Shown: positions 15,408 through 23,406, numbered from the stretch's first letter. The stretch: DNA of 26,765 bases from a candidate division FCPU426 bacterium (GCA_003167475.1 PMTB01000139.1:11291-38055), one strand, 5' to 3'. Made by a program: numbers and translations. The notes: a model not told the origin generated them from the letters alone.

Positions 15408-15435
15408 TTGACACCCCATGTTTATTGTGTTAAAT
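15408..15435 (+). promoter_or_regulatory. Probable promoter of the coiled-coil paralogue operon
   Basis: TTGACA (15408-15413) is a perfect -35. TTAAAT (15430-15435), 16 bases on, is a fair -10. Transcription would start near 15442, some 35 bases before the GTG. AAATAGAACAA at 15441-15451 equals one half of the operator at 12217-12232 plus flanking bases. Confidence 0.55.
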
Positions 15436-15476
15436 TAATCAAATAGAACAAAATCCGCAGGAAAGGGGCATTTTTT

Positions 15477-16481
15477 GTGGATGACGGCGATTTCAAGATA
15501 AGCATGGACGATATTAAGGATATGGTTTCCGAGCTATTCGGCGAAAAGGTCAACAAGGTCGATACCGATGAAGCCAGAAAAATATTAAAAGAGGAAATGC
15601 TCGGTTTTTTTGAAAATGCCCCCGAAGAAACCCCGCAGCATGCAACAGGGGTCCTTTCGGATGAGGAAGAACGGCTGCTTAAAGAATTTGAGGCGAAACA
15701 GGATACGCTAAGCGGGACATATGAAATTCTTTCAGCTTTATCGGCCGGGACAAAGCCCGGCCCGGATTTGAAAAAAGACGACATTATAACTCCGGCGCCT
15801 GCCGTGGAAAAAACAATTGACCAATTCGGGCTGCCCCAGGTGGACGGAGAACTGAAATTAAAACCGGCCGCGCCGCCGGTGACAGAGCACGAACGCATGC
15901 GCAGGCGCGAAGAAACGCTGAAAAAACTTGAGGAATCAAAAAAACAAAGCGCCGAATATCAGGCGTCACTCGCTAAAAGAGCGGTCCTTGAAACATCCGC
16001 CGCCATAACCACTCACGCTGAAAAACTGGAACTGCTTAAGATGTTCGAACTATCACAGGAGGTCTTTGCGAAGCTGCTCAGCAAGCTTATAAAGCGCAGG
16101 GCGGTGGAGACCATGATGGCGCGCACACTTGAAAAGGCGGCAAAGGTCCATGCCGAGGTCCTTAAAAAATCCAATGTCAACCAGGCGGGTAAAACAAGGG
16201 AAGACGGGTCGCTGGAAATACCCAGGGTCATGGCCAATATCAACGCCATGATGACCGGGGAGGAAAAAAGGACGGAAAAGTTTTTCATGGCCTTACGGGG
16301 GCTGTTTGAGGAGAGGCTTATTGCCGCAGAGATCGCCACTTCCATAGAGGTTAAAGACGATATAATATCAGCCACGATTATGCAAACCGACACTGTATTC
16401 GGCAGGAATTACAGCCGCAGGCTGAAGGATATATTCATGGAGCACGCGGTCCCGAACACAACAATGAAGTCCGGAGAATAA
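15477..16481 (+). CDS. Unknown coiled-coil-type protein, first of a paralogous pair
   Basis: I do not recognise this 334-residue, probably cytoplasmic protein; it has no signal peptide or membrane span. An acidic N-terminus includes a conserved-looking LSDEEERLLKEFE motif at about residues 60-72. A Pro-rich low-complexity stretch follows (about 90-140), then a charged helix (about 140-175, ERMRRREETLKKLEESKKQ). The C-terminal domain (about 183-334) contains MFELSQEVF, PRVMANINAM, ALRGLFEERLIAAEIATS and ends IFMEHAVPNTTMKSG. The N-terminal motif and C-terminal domain recur in the next protein. The start is GTG 15477 with AGGAAAGGGG 8 bases before. Three bases separate it from the next gene. 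The pairing and a dGTPase downstream suggest a complex, but no biochemical role can be assigned. Confidence 0.75.
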   Translation: MDDGDFKISMDDIKDMVSELFGEKVNKVDTDEARKILKEEMLGFFENAPEETPQHATGVLSDEEERLLKEFEAKQDTLSGTYEILSALSAGTKPGPDLKKDDIITPAPAVEKTIDQFGLPQVDGELKLKPAAPPVTEHERMRRREETLKKLEESKKQSAEYQASLAKRAVLETSAAITTHAEKLELLKMFELSQEVFAKLLSKLIKRRAVETMMARTLEKAAKVHAEVLKKSNVNQAGKTREDGSLEIPRVMANINAMMTGEEKRTEKFFMALRGLFEERLIAAEIATSIEVKDDIISATIMQTDTVFGRNYSRRLKDIFMEHAVPNTTMKSGE

Positions 16482-16484
16482 GGC

Positions 16485-17753
16485 ATGACACCAGAAGAAA
16501 AGAAGCTCACAGATGAGGAAGAGGCCCTGCTCCGCGAGTTTGAGCAGGAGCGTTCAAAACAAAAATCAAATATGGAACAGGACGTGCGCGACGAGGTCAA
16601 ACGCGAGCTCGCCGACGAGATAAAATCCGTCATGGAGAACGAGGTCGAAGGAGCCATGACCAGACAGGTGAACGAGGCTGTAGAGGAGGAAATGAAGTCC
16701 CAGATAAACCAGGAAGTGGAGTTCGGCGTGATAGGGGAAAAGACAACGGTCATAGACGCCCGGACCATGAGGCGCGAGATGGAGGCCGAGCTGCGCGGGA
16801 AAATAGAGGAAGAAACAAGGGCAAAACTCGAGGGTGAATTCCGCAAAAGGCTAGAGGAGGAAGCGCGGAAAAAAGTGGAGGAATCAAAGGCCGAGATCGA
16901 GATTAAAATAAGGAAAGAGATGGAAGAAAAGGAAAAAAATAAAAAAGAGGAAATACTGAAAAAACTCCAGGTGCTAAAGCAGATGGAGGATGAAAAACTC
17001 AAAAACAGGGATGAAGAGATAAGAAACATGGCAAAGGAAATAGAGGAGCGGGACAGGGCAAAAAAGGAAGAAATCATGAGGAAACTCAACTTCATAGAAA
17101 AAGTGGAAACCGAGACGAAGCAGCTGCAGGAAGAGGAAATGAAGAAAAAAATGAAGGATGAGATAAAAAAGGAAATGGAAGAGGAGAGGGCCAGAAAAAA
17201 ACAGGAAATAATGGCGAGGCTTGATTCGGTGAAGACGCAAAGTATGGATTTACAGCGGAAGTTAAACGAAGTAACGCTTAATTACAACGAGATGACCTCC
17301 ATGATAGAGCTCTTTGAAGAGGCGCAGAAAGCCTTTTTTTCCATACTGGCAGCCAGGACCGACAAGAAAACGGCGCAATCCATATTTTTTAAGGCCGTTC
17401 TGGACGCTGAAAAAAAGATGCCCGATGTATTAAAACGGGTTATTACAGACAGGAGTGGAAACCTGAAAAACGACGGCATACTCGAGTCCGCCAGGCTCAT
17501 TGCCAATATTAACGCGCTTGCGATACCCGAACCGCAGAAGGCCCTGAAATTCACGGCCGGCCTGAGGGAAATATTCGACGGGAGGATCGTGGCCGCCGAA
17601 GTGGCCACATCACTTGATAAAAAGGAACTGATGGTTTCCGAACTCGTTGTGAAAATAAACCAGATAATGCAGAAAGGCGTTTTAGGGAAAAAGATAAACG
17701 ACCTTTTTATGGCGCAGGTGGTGCCAAGCACCTCGCTAAAGCAGGGGGATTAA
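16485..17753 (+). CDS. Unknown long coiled-coil protein, second of the paralogous pair
   Basis: This 422-residue protein opens with LTDEEEALLREFE (about residues 8-20), matching the motif of its upstream neighbour. Residues about 30-265 are extremely rich in Glu, Lys and Arg and form long heptad-like helices; two segments resemble each other (KKEEILKKLQVLKQME and KKEEIMRKLNFIEKVE, with a third, KKQEIMARLDSVK). The C-terminal domain (about 270-422) is related to that of the upstream protein: IELFEEAQKAFF, ARLIANINAL, LREIFDGRIVAAEVATS and FMAQVVPSTSLKQG align closely. It has no membrane span or enzymatic motif that I can see. Its stop codon directly abuts the start of the dGTPase gene. It is likely a rod-like scaffold carrying the shared domain at its tip. 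Function unknown. Confidence 0.75.
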   Translation: MTPEEKKLTDEEEALLREFEQERSKQKSNMEQDVRDEVKRELADEIKSVMENEVEGAMTRQVNEAVEEEMKSQINQEVEFGVIGEKTTVIDARTMRREMEAELRGKIEEETRAKLEGEFRKRLEEEARKKVEESKAEIEIKIRKEMEEKEKNKKEEILKKLQVLKQMEDEKLKNRDEEIRNMAKEIEERDRAKKEEIMRKLNFIEKVETETKQLQEEEMKKKMKDEIKKEMEEERARKKQEIMARLDSVKTQSMDLQRKLNEVTLNYNEMTSMIELFEEAQKAFFSILAARTDKKTAQSIFFKAVLDAEKKMPDVLKRVITDRSGNLKNDGILESARLIANINALAIPEPQKALKFTAGLREIFDGRIVAAEVATSLDKKELMVSELVVKINQIMQKGVLGKKINDLFMAQVVPSTSLKQGD

Positions 17754-18956
17754 ATGAAAGAAACCCAGTACCTTCTTACCAGAAAAAAACTGGAGGAGTT
17801 CGAGGAAGAGACGCTTGCCAGCTATGCCATGAAAAGTTCGCAGACCCGGGGGCGCACTTATAAGGAAGAAGAACATCCTTTCAGGAGCGTATACCAGCGG
17901 GACAGGGACAGGATAATACACTCCACGGCTTTCAGGAGGCTTGAGTACAAAACCCAGGTATTCGTGAACCTGGAAGGCGATTACTACAGGACCAGGCTGA
18001 CCCATACAAGTGAAGTGGCCCAGATAGCCAGGAGCGTCGCGAAGACACTCCGTTTGAACGAGGAACTCACGGAATCCATAGCGCTTGCCCATGACATAGG
18101 GCATACCCCTTTCGGCCATTCGGGGGAGACGGTGCTTAACAGGCTCATGAAAGATGACGGCGGTTTTGAGCATAACAGGCAGTCATTAAGGGTTTTGGAC
18201 GAGCTGGAGCAGAAATATCCTGATTTCGACGGCATAAACCTGACCTGGGAAACCAAGGAAGGAATCATAAAACACTCGACAGATTATGATAATCCCGCCT
18301 GCAGGGATTATGACCCGAACCTGTCCCCCACAATGGAGGCCCAGATAGTAAATTACGCGGACGAGATAGCCTACAATTCCCATGATATGGACGACGGAAT
18401 CACTTCCGGGATACTTAACGTGGAAATGCTGAAGGAAACGCTGATATGGGGAAAAATAGAAAAGACTCTTGACAGGGTGAAATTTGAGAGCCTGCCGCTT
18501 GAAATGAAAAAATATAACATATGCAGGGCCCTTATAAACCTGCAGGTTACCAACCTGACCGAAAATACCATCGCAAATATCAGGGAACACGGCATAGATT
18601 CGGTTGAAAAAGTAAGGAAACATAAAAAAAGCCTGGTTGAGTTCGATGAAGACATGAAAAAAACCCATAAGGACCTCAAATCATTCCTATACAGGAATTT
18701 TTACAAGCATTACAAGGTCATACGAATGGAATACAAGGCCGAGAAAATAATAGAGGAATTATTCCAGATATACGACAAGCGCGGCTCGGTCAAGGATAAA
18801 AGGGGGGTGGAGTCCTCCATCCTGCCGCCCGAGGCCCGCAAAAGGCTGGGCAAGGATTCGATCAGGCGCGTCATATGCGATTATATAGCCGGCATGACGG
18901 ACAGGTTCATACTGGAGGAGTATAAGAAGCTTTTTGACCCGTACGAAAAGGTTTAA
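17754..18956 (+). CDS. dgt: dGTPase-family HD-domain dNTP triphosphohydrolase
   Basis: This 400-residue protein belongs to the family that splits dNTPs into deoxynucleoside and triphosphate. DRDRIIHSTAFRRLEYKTQV (about residues 44-63) is a hallmark, followed by the HD metal site: His84 (RLTHTSEV), His113-Asp114 (ALAHDIGHTPFGHSGE) and Asp203 (NYADEIAYNSHDMDDG). The whole protein has the length of the shorter, thermophile-type subfamily rather than of E. coli Dgt (505). It may control dNTP pools or act in defence against phage, as some family members do. The ATG follows the stop of the coiled-coil gene with no gap and GGGGGA is the likely ribosome binding site, so it is translated with the pair. 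A REP-like repeat follows. Confidence 0.9.
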   Translation: MKETQYLLTRKKLEEFEEETLASYAMKSSQTRGRTYKEEEHPFRSVYQRDRDRIIHSTAFRRLEYKTQVFVNLEGDYYRTRLTHTSEVAQIARSVAKTLRLNEELTESIALAHDIGHTPFGHSGETVLNRLMKDDGGFEHNRQSLRVLDELEQKYPDFDGINLTWETKEGIIKHSTDYDNPACRDYDPNLSPTMEAQIVNYADEIAYNSHDMDDGITSGILNVEMLKETLIWGKIEKTLDRVKFESLPLEMKKYNICRALINLQVTNLTENTIANIREHGIDSVEKVRKHKKSLVEFDEDMKKTHKDLKSFLYRNFYKHYKVIRMEYKAEKIIEELFQIYDKRGSVKDKRGVESSILPPEARKRLGKDSIRRVICDYIAGMTDRFILEEYKKLFDPYEKV

Positions 18957-18968
18957 GGTCTTGAATTT

Positions 18969-19048
18969 GTAGAGAGGGAGCTTGCCCCCTCTCACAGCAG
19001 GCCTTTTTGCCGACGCCCGCGGCGAGAGGGAGCAAGCCCCCTCTCTAC
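18969..19048. repeat. Pair of REP-like palindromic units in inverted orientation
   Basis: Two 25-base units, 18969-18993 (contains GAGAGGGAGCTTGCCCCCTC) and 19024-19048 (contains GAGAGGGAGCAAGCCCCCTC), face each other and each is itself an imperfect palindrome. The 80-base structure begins 12 bases after the dGTPase stop. Its right unit matches the first 15 bases of the window, so there is at least one further copy. It probably ends or stabilises the upstream transcript. Confidence 0.75.
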
Positions 19049-19086
19049 AGGAGCGTTTTGTTCCCTTTAAAACCCGGAGGCTTTAG

Positions 19087-20604
19087 ATGACCCTCATAGA
19101 CATGCTGCGAACAGCCTCTGAAAAGGCTCCAAACAAGGTTTTTTTACAGAATGAAAAGCAGAAAAAAACCTTTAAGGATATTTACGGCGGGGCTCTTTCC
19201 TTCGCGACAGGGCTTAAGTCGCTCGGCGTAAAAAAAGGCGACAGGGTCGCCATGCTGCTGAATAATTCCTTTGAGTTTGTTATTGCCTACTTCGGCGTCA
19301 TTTATATCGGGGCAGAGATAGTGCCTTTGAACACTTTCCTAAAAATTGAGGAAGTGAATTATATCCTGAACGACTGCTCGGCGAAAATATTCATAACGTC
19401 CTCGGATTTTGCCGGTATAATAAAAGATATTGACCTGAGCCGCATACCGTCGCTGGAAACAATTATAGGCGCGGACAAATTGGATATGAACCATATTGCT
19501 TTTGGGAGCGTTTACAGCTGCCTGACGCCGCCGGAGAACATGGCGCTCGAAGAAAGCACCGCCGCGGTAATATATACATCGGGCACCACCGGGTTCCCGA
19601 AAGGCGCGATGCTCACCCACAGGAACATGTTTACAAATGTGGAATCTTCATGCGAGGCTATAAATGTAAAGAACAGCGACAGGTTCATCCTGTTCCTGCC
19701 GATGTTTCACGCGTTTTCTTTCACAGTATGCATACTGATACCGGTGTATAAAATGTGCTATACCAGGTTCTTAAGGTCGGTCAGACCTTTTTCAGACATA
19801 GTCAGGTCCCTGGTGTTTGACAGGATAACGATATTTGTGGCCATACCGCCGGTATTTAACGTGTTGGCGGCCAAGAGGATACCGAAAATAGCCCTTTGGC
19901 TCGTAAAAATACGCATATGCGTTTCAGGGGCGGCGCCTTTATCCGGGGAAGTGCTCAAAAGTTTTGAAAAAAAGTTTCGCCTGCCGCTTCTGGAAGGATA
20001 CGGCCTGTCCGAGGCATCGCCGGTCGTTTCGGTAAACCCGATCGTCGGGGTAAGGAAGGCCGGATCGGTCGGGCCGGCAATACCCGGTGTCACAGTGTCC
20101 ATCATTAACGAAGATGGAAAATCCGCCGGGTTCAATGAAGTCGGCGAGATAGCCGTGAAGGGGCCGAATGTGATGAAAGGGTATTTGAACAAGCCCTTTG
20201 AAACCGCGGAAGCCATAAAGGATGGGTGGCTTTTTACGGGCGACATAGGCAGGATGGATGAAGACGGCTATATATTCATCATGGACAGGAAAAAGGACCT
20301 TATAATAGTGAACGGCATGAACCTTTACCCGAGGGAGATTGAAGAAATACTTTATAAGCTGGAAAGCGTGGAAGAAGCGGCTGTTGTCGGGAAAAAGGAC
20401 CAAAAGCACGGTGAAATACCCATAGGGGTGGTGAAATTCAGGGAAGGCAGGTCGGCAACCGATATGGAACTGAGGAAATACTTAAGGCAGCACCTGGCGA
20501 ATTATAAGATTCCCCACAGGTTTGAGTTCTGGCAGGAAATGCCGAAGACAGGCACGGGGAAAATACTAAAAAGAGAGATAAAGAGAATAATAAATGAAAA
20601 ATAA
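19087..20604 (+). CDS. AMP-forming acyl-CoA ligase (fatty acid CoA ligase type)
   Basis: This 505-residue adenylate-forming enzyme should activate a carboxylic acid, probably a fatty acid, to its acyl-CoA or another thioester through an acyl-AMP. The ATP loop TSGTTGFPKG is at residues 164-173. Motif EGYGLSEASPVVS follows. GDIGRMDEDGYIFIMDRKKD includes the hinge Asp, with VNGMNLYPREIEEIL after it. The C-terminal TGTGKILKREI carries the catalytic lysine. Length fits medium/long-chain ligases without extra domains. The start is ATG 19087 with GGAGG at 19077-19081. It overlaps the NAD synthetase gene by 11 bases, although no direct pathway link is known. Acyl chain length cannot be inferred. Confidence 0.88.
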   Translation: MTLIDMLRTASEKAPNKVFLQNEKQKKTFKDIYGGALSFATGLKSLGVKKGDRVAMLLNNSFEFVIAYFGVIYIGAEIVPLNTFLKIEEVNYILNDCSAKIFITSSDFAGIIKDIDLSRIPSLETIIGADKLDMNHIAFGSVYSCLTPPENMALEESTAAVIYTSGTTGFPKGAMLTHRNMFTNVESSCEAINVKNSDRFILFLPMFHAFSFTVCILIPVYKMCYTRFLRSVRPFSDIVRSLVFDRITIFVAIPPVFNVLAAKRIPKIALWLVKIRICVSGAAPLSGEVLKSFEKKFRLPLLEGYGLSEASPVVSVNPIVGVRKAGSVGPAIPGVTVSIINEDGKSAGFNEVGEIAVKGPNVMKGYLNKPFETAEAIKDGWLFTGDIGRMDEDGYIFIMDRKKDLIIVNGMNLYPREIEEILYKLESVEEAAVVGKKDQKHGEIPIGVVKFREGRSATDMELRKYLRQHLANYKIPHRFEFWQEMPKTGTGKILKREIKRIINEK

Positions 20605-22258
20605 AACAAAACATATCAGGTTTTTTTTGGCTCAGATCAACACGTCGGTCGGGTCGATAAACGGCAATAAGGAAATTATTATCTCAAAGATAAAACAGGC
20701 GGCCGCAATGGAAGCCGATGTAATAATTTTTCCGGAGATGACTATAACCGGATACCCGCCGGAGGACCTGCTCTTAAAGAAAAGGTTTGTGGCAAACAAC
20801 ATAAAGGCTTTAAAAGAAATAGCGCGCGAAACGAGCGGCATAACAGCCGTGGTGGGATACGTCGACCTGAAAAAAGGCTGCCTTTATAATTCCGCGGCGG
20901 TCATTTCCGGCGGAAAAATAACCGCGGCATATGACAAGATAAACCTTCCGAATTACGGCGTGTTTGACGAGAAGAGGTATTTTACGGCCGGGCATAAAGG
21001 GCTGGTATTCAAAGTTTCAGGCGCAAGGTTCGGATTGTCGGTATGCGAGGACCTGTGGCAGCCGTGCAAAGCCCTGGAAAAACTCAAAGGCAAAATGGAT
21101 TTCCTGATAAATATAAGCGCGTCGCCTTACCACATGGAAAAGTGGAAGGAAAGGATAAGCCTTTTCAAAAAACAGGCAAAAAAATATTCCGCCACTCTTG
21201 TGTACTGCAACCTTACCGGCGGCCAGGACGAACTGGTTTTTGACGGACACAGCCTGGTCATCAGCCAAAAAGGCTCGATACTACTGCAGGGAAGGCAGTT
21301 TGCGGAACAGGATATTATTTTTGACTATCCAATGAGTTTTAAAGACAAGAGGCTGGAGCCTAAAGGAAATTTGAAAATAAATTTAAAACCAATCGGGAAG
21401 TACGTGCCCATGTCGGTCGAGGAGGAAGTTTACCAGGCGCTCGTGATGGGGACCAGGGATTATGTTTTGAAAAACGGGTTTAAGAAGGTGGTTTTGGGGC
21501 TAAGCGGAGGCATAGATTCGGCGTTTGTGGCGGTTATAGCGGCTGAGGCGCTGGGCGCGGAAAACGTGAACCTTGTTTTTATGCCGTCAAAATTTTCTTC
21601 CGATGAGTCGCGCGCGGACGCAGAAAAACTGTGCGAAAACCTTAAGATAAAAATGAAGACAATAGGCATCCAGGAAACCGTGGACATGCTTCTGAGCAAA
21701 TTAATGGACGAGTTCAAGGGTACAAAGCCGGACACCACGGAAGAAAATTTGCAGGCGAGGATCCGCGGCAACATCAATATGGCGCTCTCAAACAAGTTCA
21801 ACTGGCTCGTGCTCACCACCGGCAACAAGAGCGAGATGTCCACGGGTTATGCCACCCTTTACGGGGATATGGCCGGCGGGTTTGCCGTCATAAAGGACGT
21901 GCCAAAGATGCTTGTTTACAGGATATCAAACATGATAAATAAAAAAGCCGGATACGGCCTGATACCGGACAATATAATCAAAAAAGCTCCCACCGCCGAA
22001 CTGAAGTTCAACCAGAAGGATTCAGATTCTTTGCCGGACTACGCGGTGCTTGACAGGATAGTGGAGGAATACGTCGAAAATGATAGGACTTACGGCGACT
22101 TAAAAGGCAAATATGACGACGAGACGCTGCGTAAAGTTATACGGATGATAGATATAAATGAGTATAAAAGAAGGCAGGCCCCGCCGGGCATAAAGATCAC
22201 GCCAAAAGCGTTCGGCAGGGACAGAAGGATGCCGATCACCAATAAGTACAGGGAATAA
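20594..22258 (+). CDS. nadE: Glutamine-dependent NAD synthetase
   Basis: This 554-residue two-domain enzyme makes the last step of NAD synthesis, amidating nicotinate adenine dinucleotide with ammonia from glutamine. The N-terminal nitrilase-type amidase has the triad Glu48 (FPEMTITGYPPED), Lys115 (YDKINLPNYG) and Cys151 (VCEDLW). The C-terminal synthetase has the ATP pyrophosphatase loop LSGGIDS at 303-309, TGNKSEMSTGYATLYGD, and the KAPTAEL and DSDSLPDY-type substrate loop. Both domains look complete, so it does not depend on free ammonia. It shares an 11-base overlap with the acyl-CoA ligase gene. A palindromic repeat element begins 5 bases after its stop. Confidence 0.95.
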   Translation: MKNKTKHIRFFLAQINTSVGSINGNKEIIISKIKQAAAMEADVIIFPEMTITGYPPEDLLLKKRFVANNIKALKEIARETSGITAVVGYVDLKKGCLYNSAAVISGGKITAAYDKINLPNYGVFDEKRYFTAGHKGLVFKVSGARFGLSVCEDLWQPCKALEKLKGKMDFLINISASPYHMEKWKERISLFKKQAKKYSATLVYCNLTGGQDELVFDGHSLVISQKGSILLQGRQFAEQDIIFDYPMSFKDKRLEPKGNLKINLKPIGKYVPMSVEEEVYQALVMGTRDYVLKNGFKKVVLGLSGGIDSAFVAVIAAEALGAENVNLVFMPSKFSSDESRADAEKLCENLKIKMKTIGIQETVDMLLSKLMDEFKGTKPDTTEENLQARIRGNINMALSNKFNWLVLTTGNKSEMSTGYATLYGDMAGGFAVIKDVPKMLVYRISNMINKKAGYGLIPDNIIKKAPTAELKFNQKDSDSLPDYAVLDRIVEEYVENDRTYGDLKGKYDDETLRKVIRMIDINEYKRRQAPPGIKITPKAFGRDRRMPITNKYRE

Positions 22259-22262
22259 AGGC

Positions 22263-22387
22263 AATTAAAAATTTAAAATTAAGAATTAAAAATTATGGTC
22301 TATTGCCGCGGGCTTTGCCCTTGCAATATTATAATAAGTCGCAAAGCGACACCATAATTTTACATTTTTAATTTTGAATTTTTAATT
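22263..22387. repeat. Dispersed palindromic element, copy B, with long inverted ends
   Basis: The left arm (22263-22299) and right arm (22351-22387) are 37 bases each and pair at 33 positions. The inner part has GGGCTTTGCCC and GTCGCAAAGCGAC hairpins. The inner right part is identical to copy A (5267-5356) over 36 bases. It is non-coding and 125 bases long. It lies between nadE and the DUF523 fusion gene, ending 21 bases before the latter's ATG. Confidence 0.75.
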
Positions 22388-22408
22388 GTAATTCGATTGG
22401 AGCGGCCA

Positions 22409-23392
22409 ATGATCCTAGTTTCCGCCTGTCTTGCCGGGGTCAGGACCCGGCATGACGGGACCAGCAGGACAAATGAAACAGTAATGAGGCTGATCGCGGA
22501 CCAGAAAGCCGTTCCGCTGTGCCCCGAGGTGCTTGGCGGCAGGCCCATACCGCGCGAGCCGGTAGAAATATCCGGCGGGGACGGTTACGATGTCCTGTCA
22601 GGCAGGGCGCGGGTCCTGGATAAGGAAGGGAATGACCATACAGCGGAAATACTGGCCGGGGTTGATGAGTTCGTGAAGGCCCTGAAAAAGTTTAAGGCCG
22701 ATACCGTGATACTCAAGTCAAAAAGCCCCACATGTGGGTTTGGGGATATATATGACGGTTCTTTCAGCGGGAAACTCACAAACGGCGACGGGGTACTGGC
22801 GGCAGCGCTGGAAAAAGAAGGAATTAGGGTTTTTAATGAAAATAATTGTGATATAATTATGTCCGCGGTAAAAAGCGGATACGACAAGGAGGAACATATG
22901 GCGGATCTTTATTTTTTGCCCGAGTACCCGATATACAGGGATTTTGACGCGGACGATATTGAGATCCTCGCGAAGATATGCGGGGAAAATAAATACACAA
23001 ACGGACAAACTGTTTTCAGGGAAAACGAAGCCGGGGACGGCATGTACATTATAAAGAAAGGCGTTGTAAAGATCTTCAAGGAAAACAAGGCGCGAAAGAA
23101 ATTCATAGCTTCGCTCACCGAAGGGGAATTTTTCGGCGAACTTGCCCTAATAGACGGATCGCCGCGCTCGGCAACGGTGGAGGCCTCGGGGGACGTGGAA
23201 CTGGTAAAACTTTCCACAGAGAGCTTTGCCAGGCTGAAAAGCGAGTATGCCAGGACCGGGTTTAAGGTGACGGACGTACTGCTTAAATTTTTAAGTTACA
23301 GGATAAGAAGGACCACCAAGAAAGCCGCCACCCTCATGAAAGGCAGAAAGATAAAAAAATTGAAAAAAACCGCAAAAAAAAATAAAAAATAA
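22409..23392 (+). CDS. DUF523 domain fused to a cyclic-nucleotide-binding domain
   Basis: This 327-residue protein joins two domains not usually seen together. Residues 1 to about 147 are a DUF523 (YbbK) domain: SACLAGVRTRHDG, VPLCPEVLGG, PREPVEISGG, KSKSPTCGFGDIYDG-type motifs. One of the four usual cysteines is Thr (RTRHDG instead of a CRYDG-like motif). Residues about 180-290 form a cyclic-nucleotide-binding domain with the phosphate cassette FFGELALIDGSPRSATVEA (Gly243, Glu244, Arg253). No helix-turn-helix follows; the C-terminus is a lysine-rich tail, so it is not a CRP-type regulator. The start is ATG 22409 with GGAG at 22399. A strong internal start at 22898 could give the binding domain alone. 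Function unknown; DUF523 may bind a metal cluster. Confidence 0.8.
   Translation: MILVSACLAGVRTRHDGTSRTNETVMRLIADQKAVPLCPEVLGGRPIPREPVEISGGDGYDVLSGRARVLDKEGNDHTAEILAGVDEFVKALKKFKADTVILKSKSPTCGFGDIYDGSFSGKLTNGDGVLAAALEKEGIRVFNENNCDIIMSAVKSGYDKEEHMADLYFLPEYPIYRDFDADDIEILAKICGENKYTNGQTVFRENEAGDGMYIIKKGVVKIFKENKARKKFIASLTEGEFFGELALIDGSPRSATVEASGDVELVKLSTESFARLKSEYARTGFKVTDVLLKFLSYRIRRTTKKAATLMKGRKIKKLKKTAKKNKK
22849..22900 (+). promoter_or_regulatory. Internal extended -10 promoter and ribosome binding site before the cNMP domain
   Basis: Inside the fusion gene, TGATATAAT (22849-22857) is a perfect extended -10 element. AAGGAGG (22886-22892) lies 5 bases before an in-frame ATG at 22898. Together they could express residues 164-327, which is the whole cyclic-nucleotide-binding domain with its basic tail, as a separate protein. 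The -35 region is poor. Confidence 0.5.
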
Positions 23393-23406
23393 GCACGGAG
23401 GGACAC

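Noticed and set aside
15477..17753. SMC-, MukB- or flagellar FliH-like identity for the coiled-coil proteins
   Set aside because: There is no ATPase head or FliH signature. Similarity to such proteins would come only from Glu/Lys-rich heptads, which match many unrelated proteins.
22409..23392. CRP/FNR-type transcription factor
   Set aside because: The cyclic-nucleotide domain has no following winged helix; only a lysine-rich tail remains.
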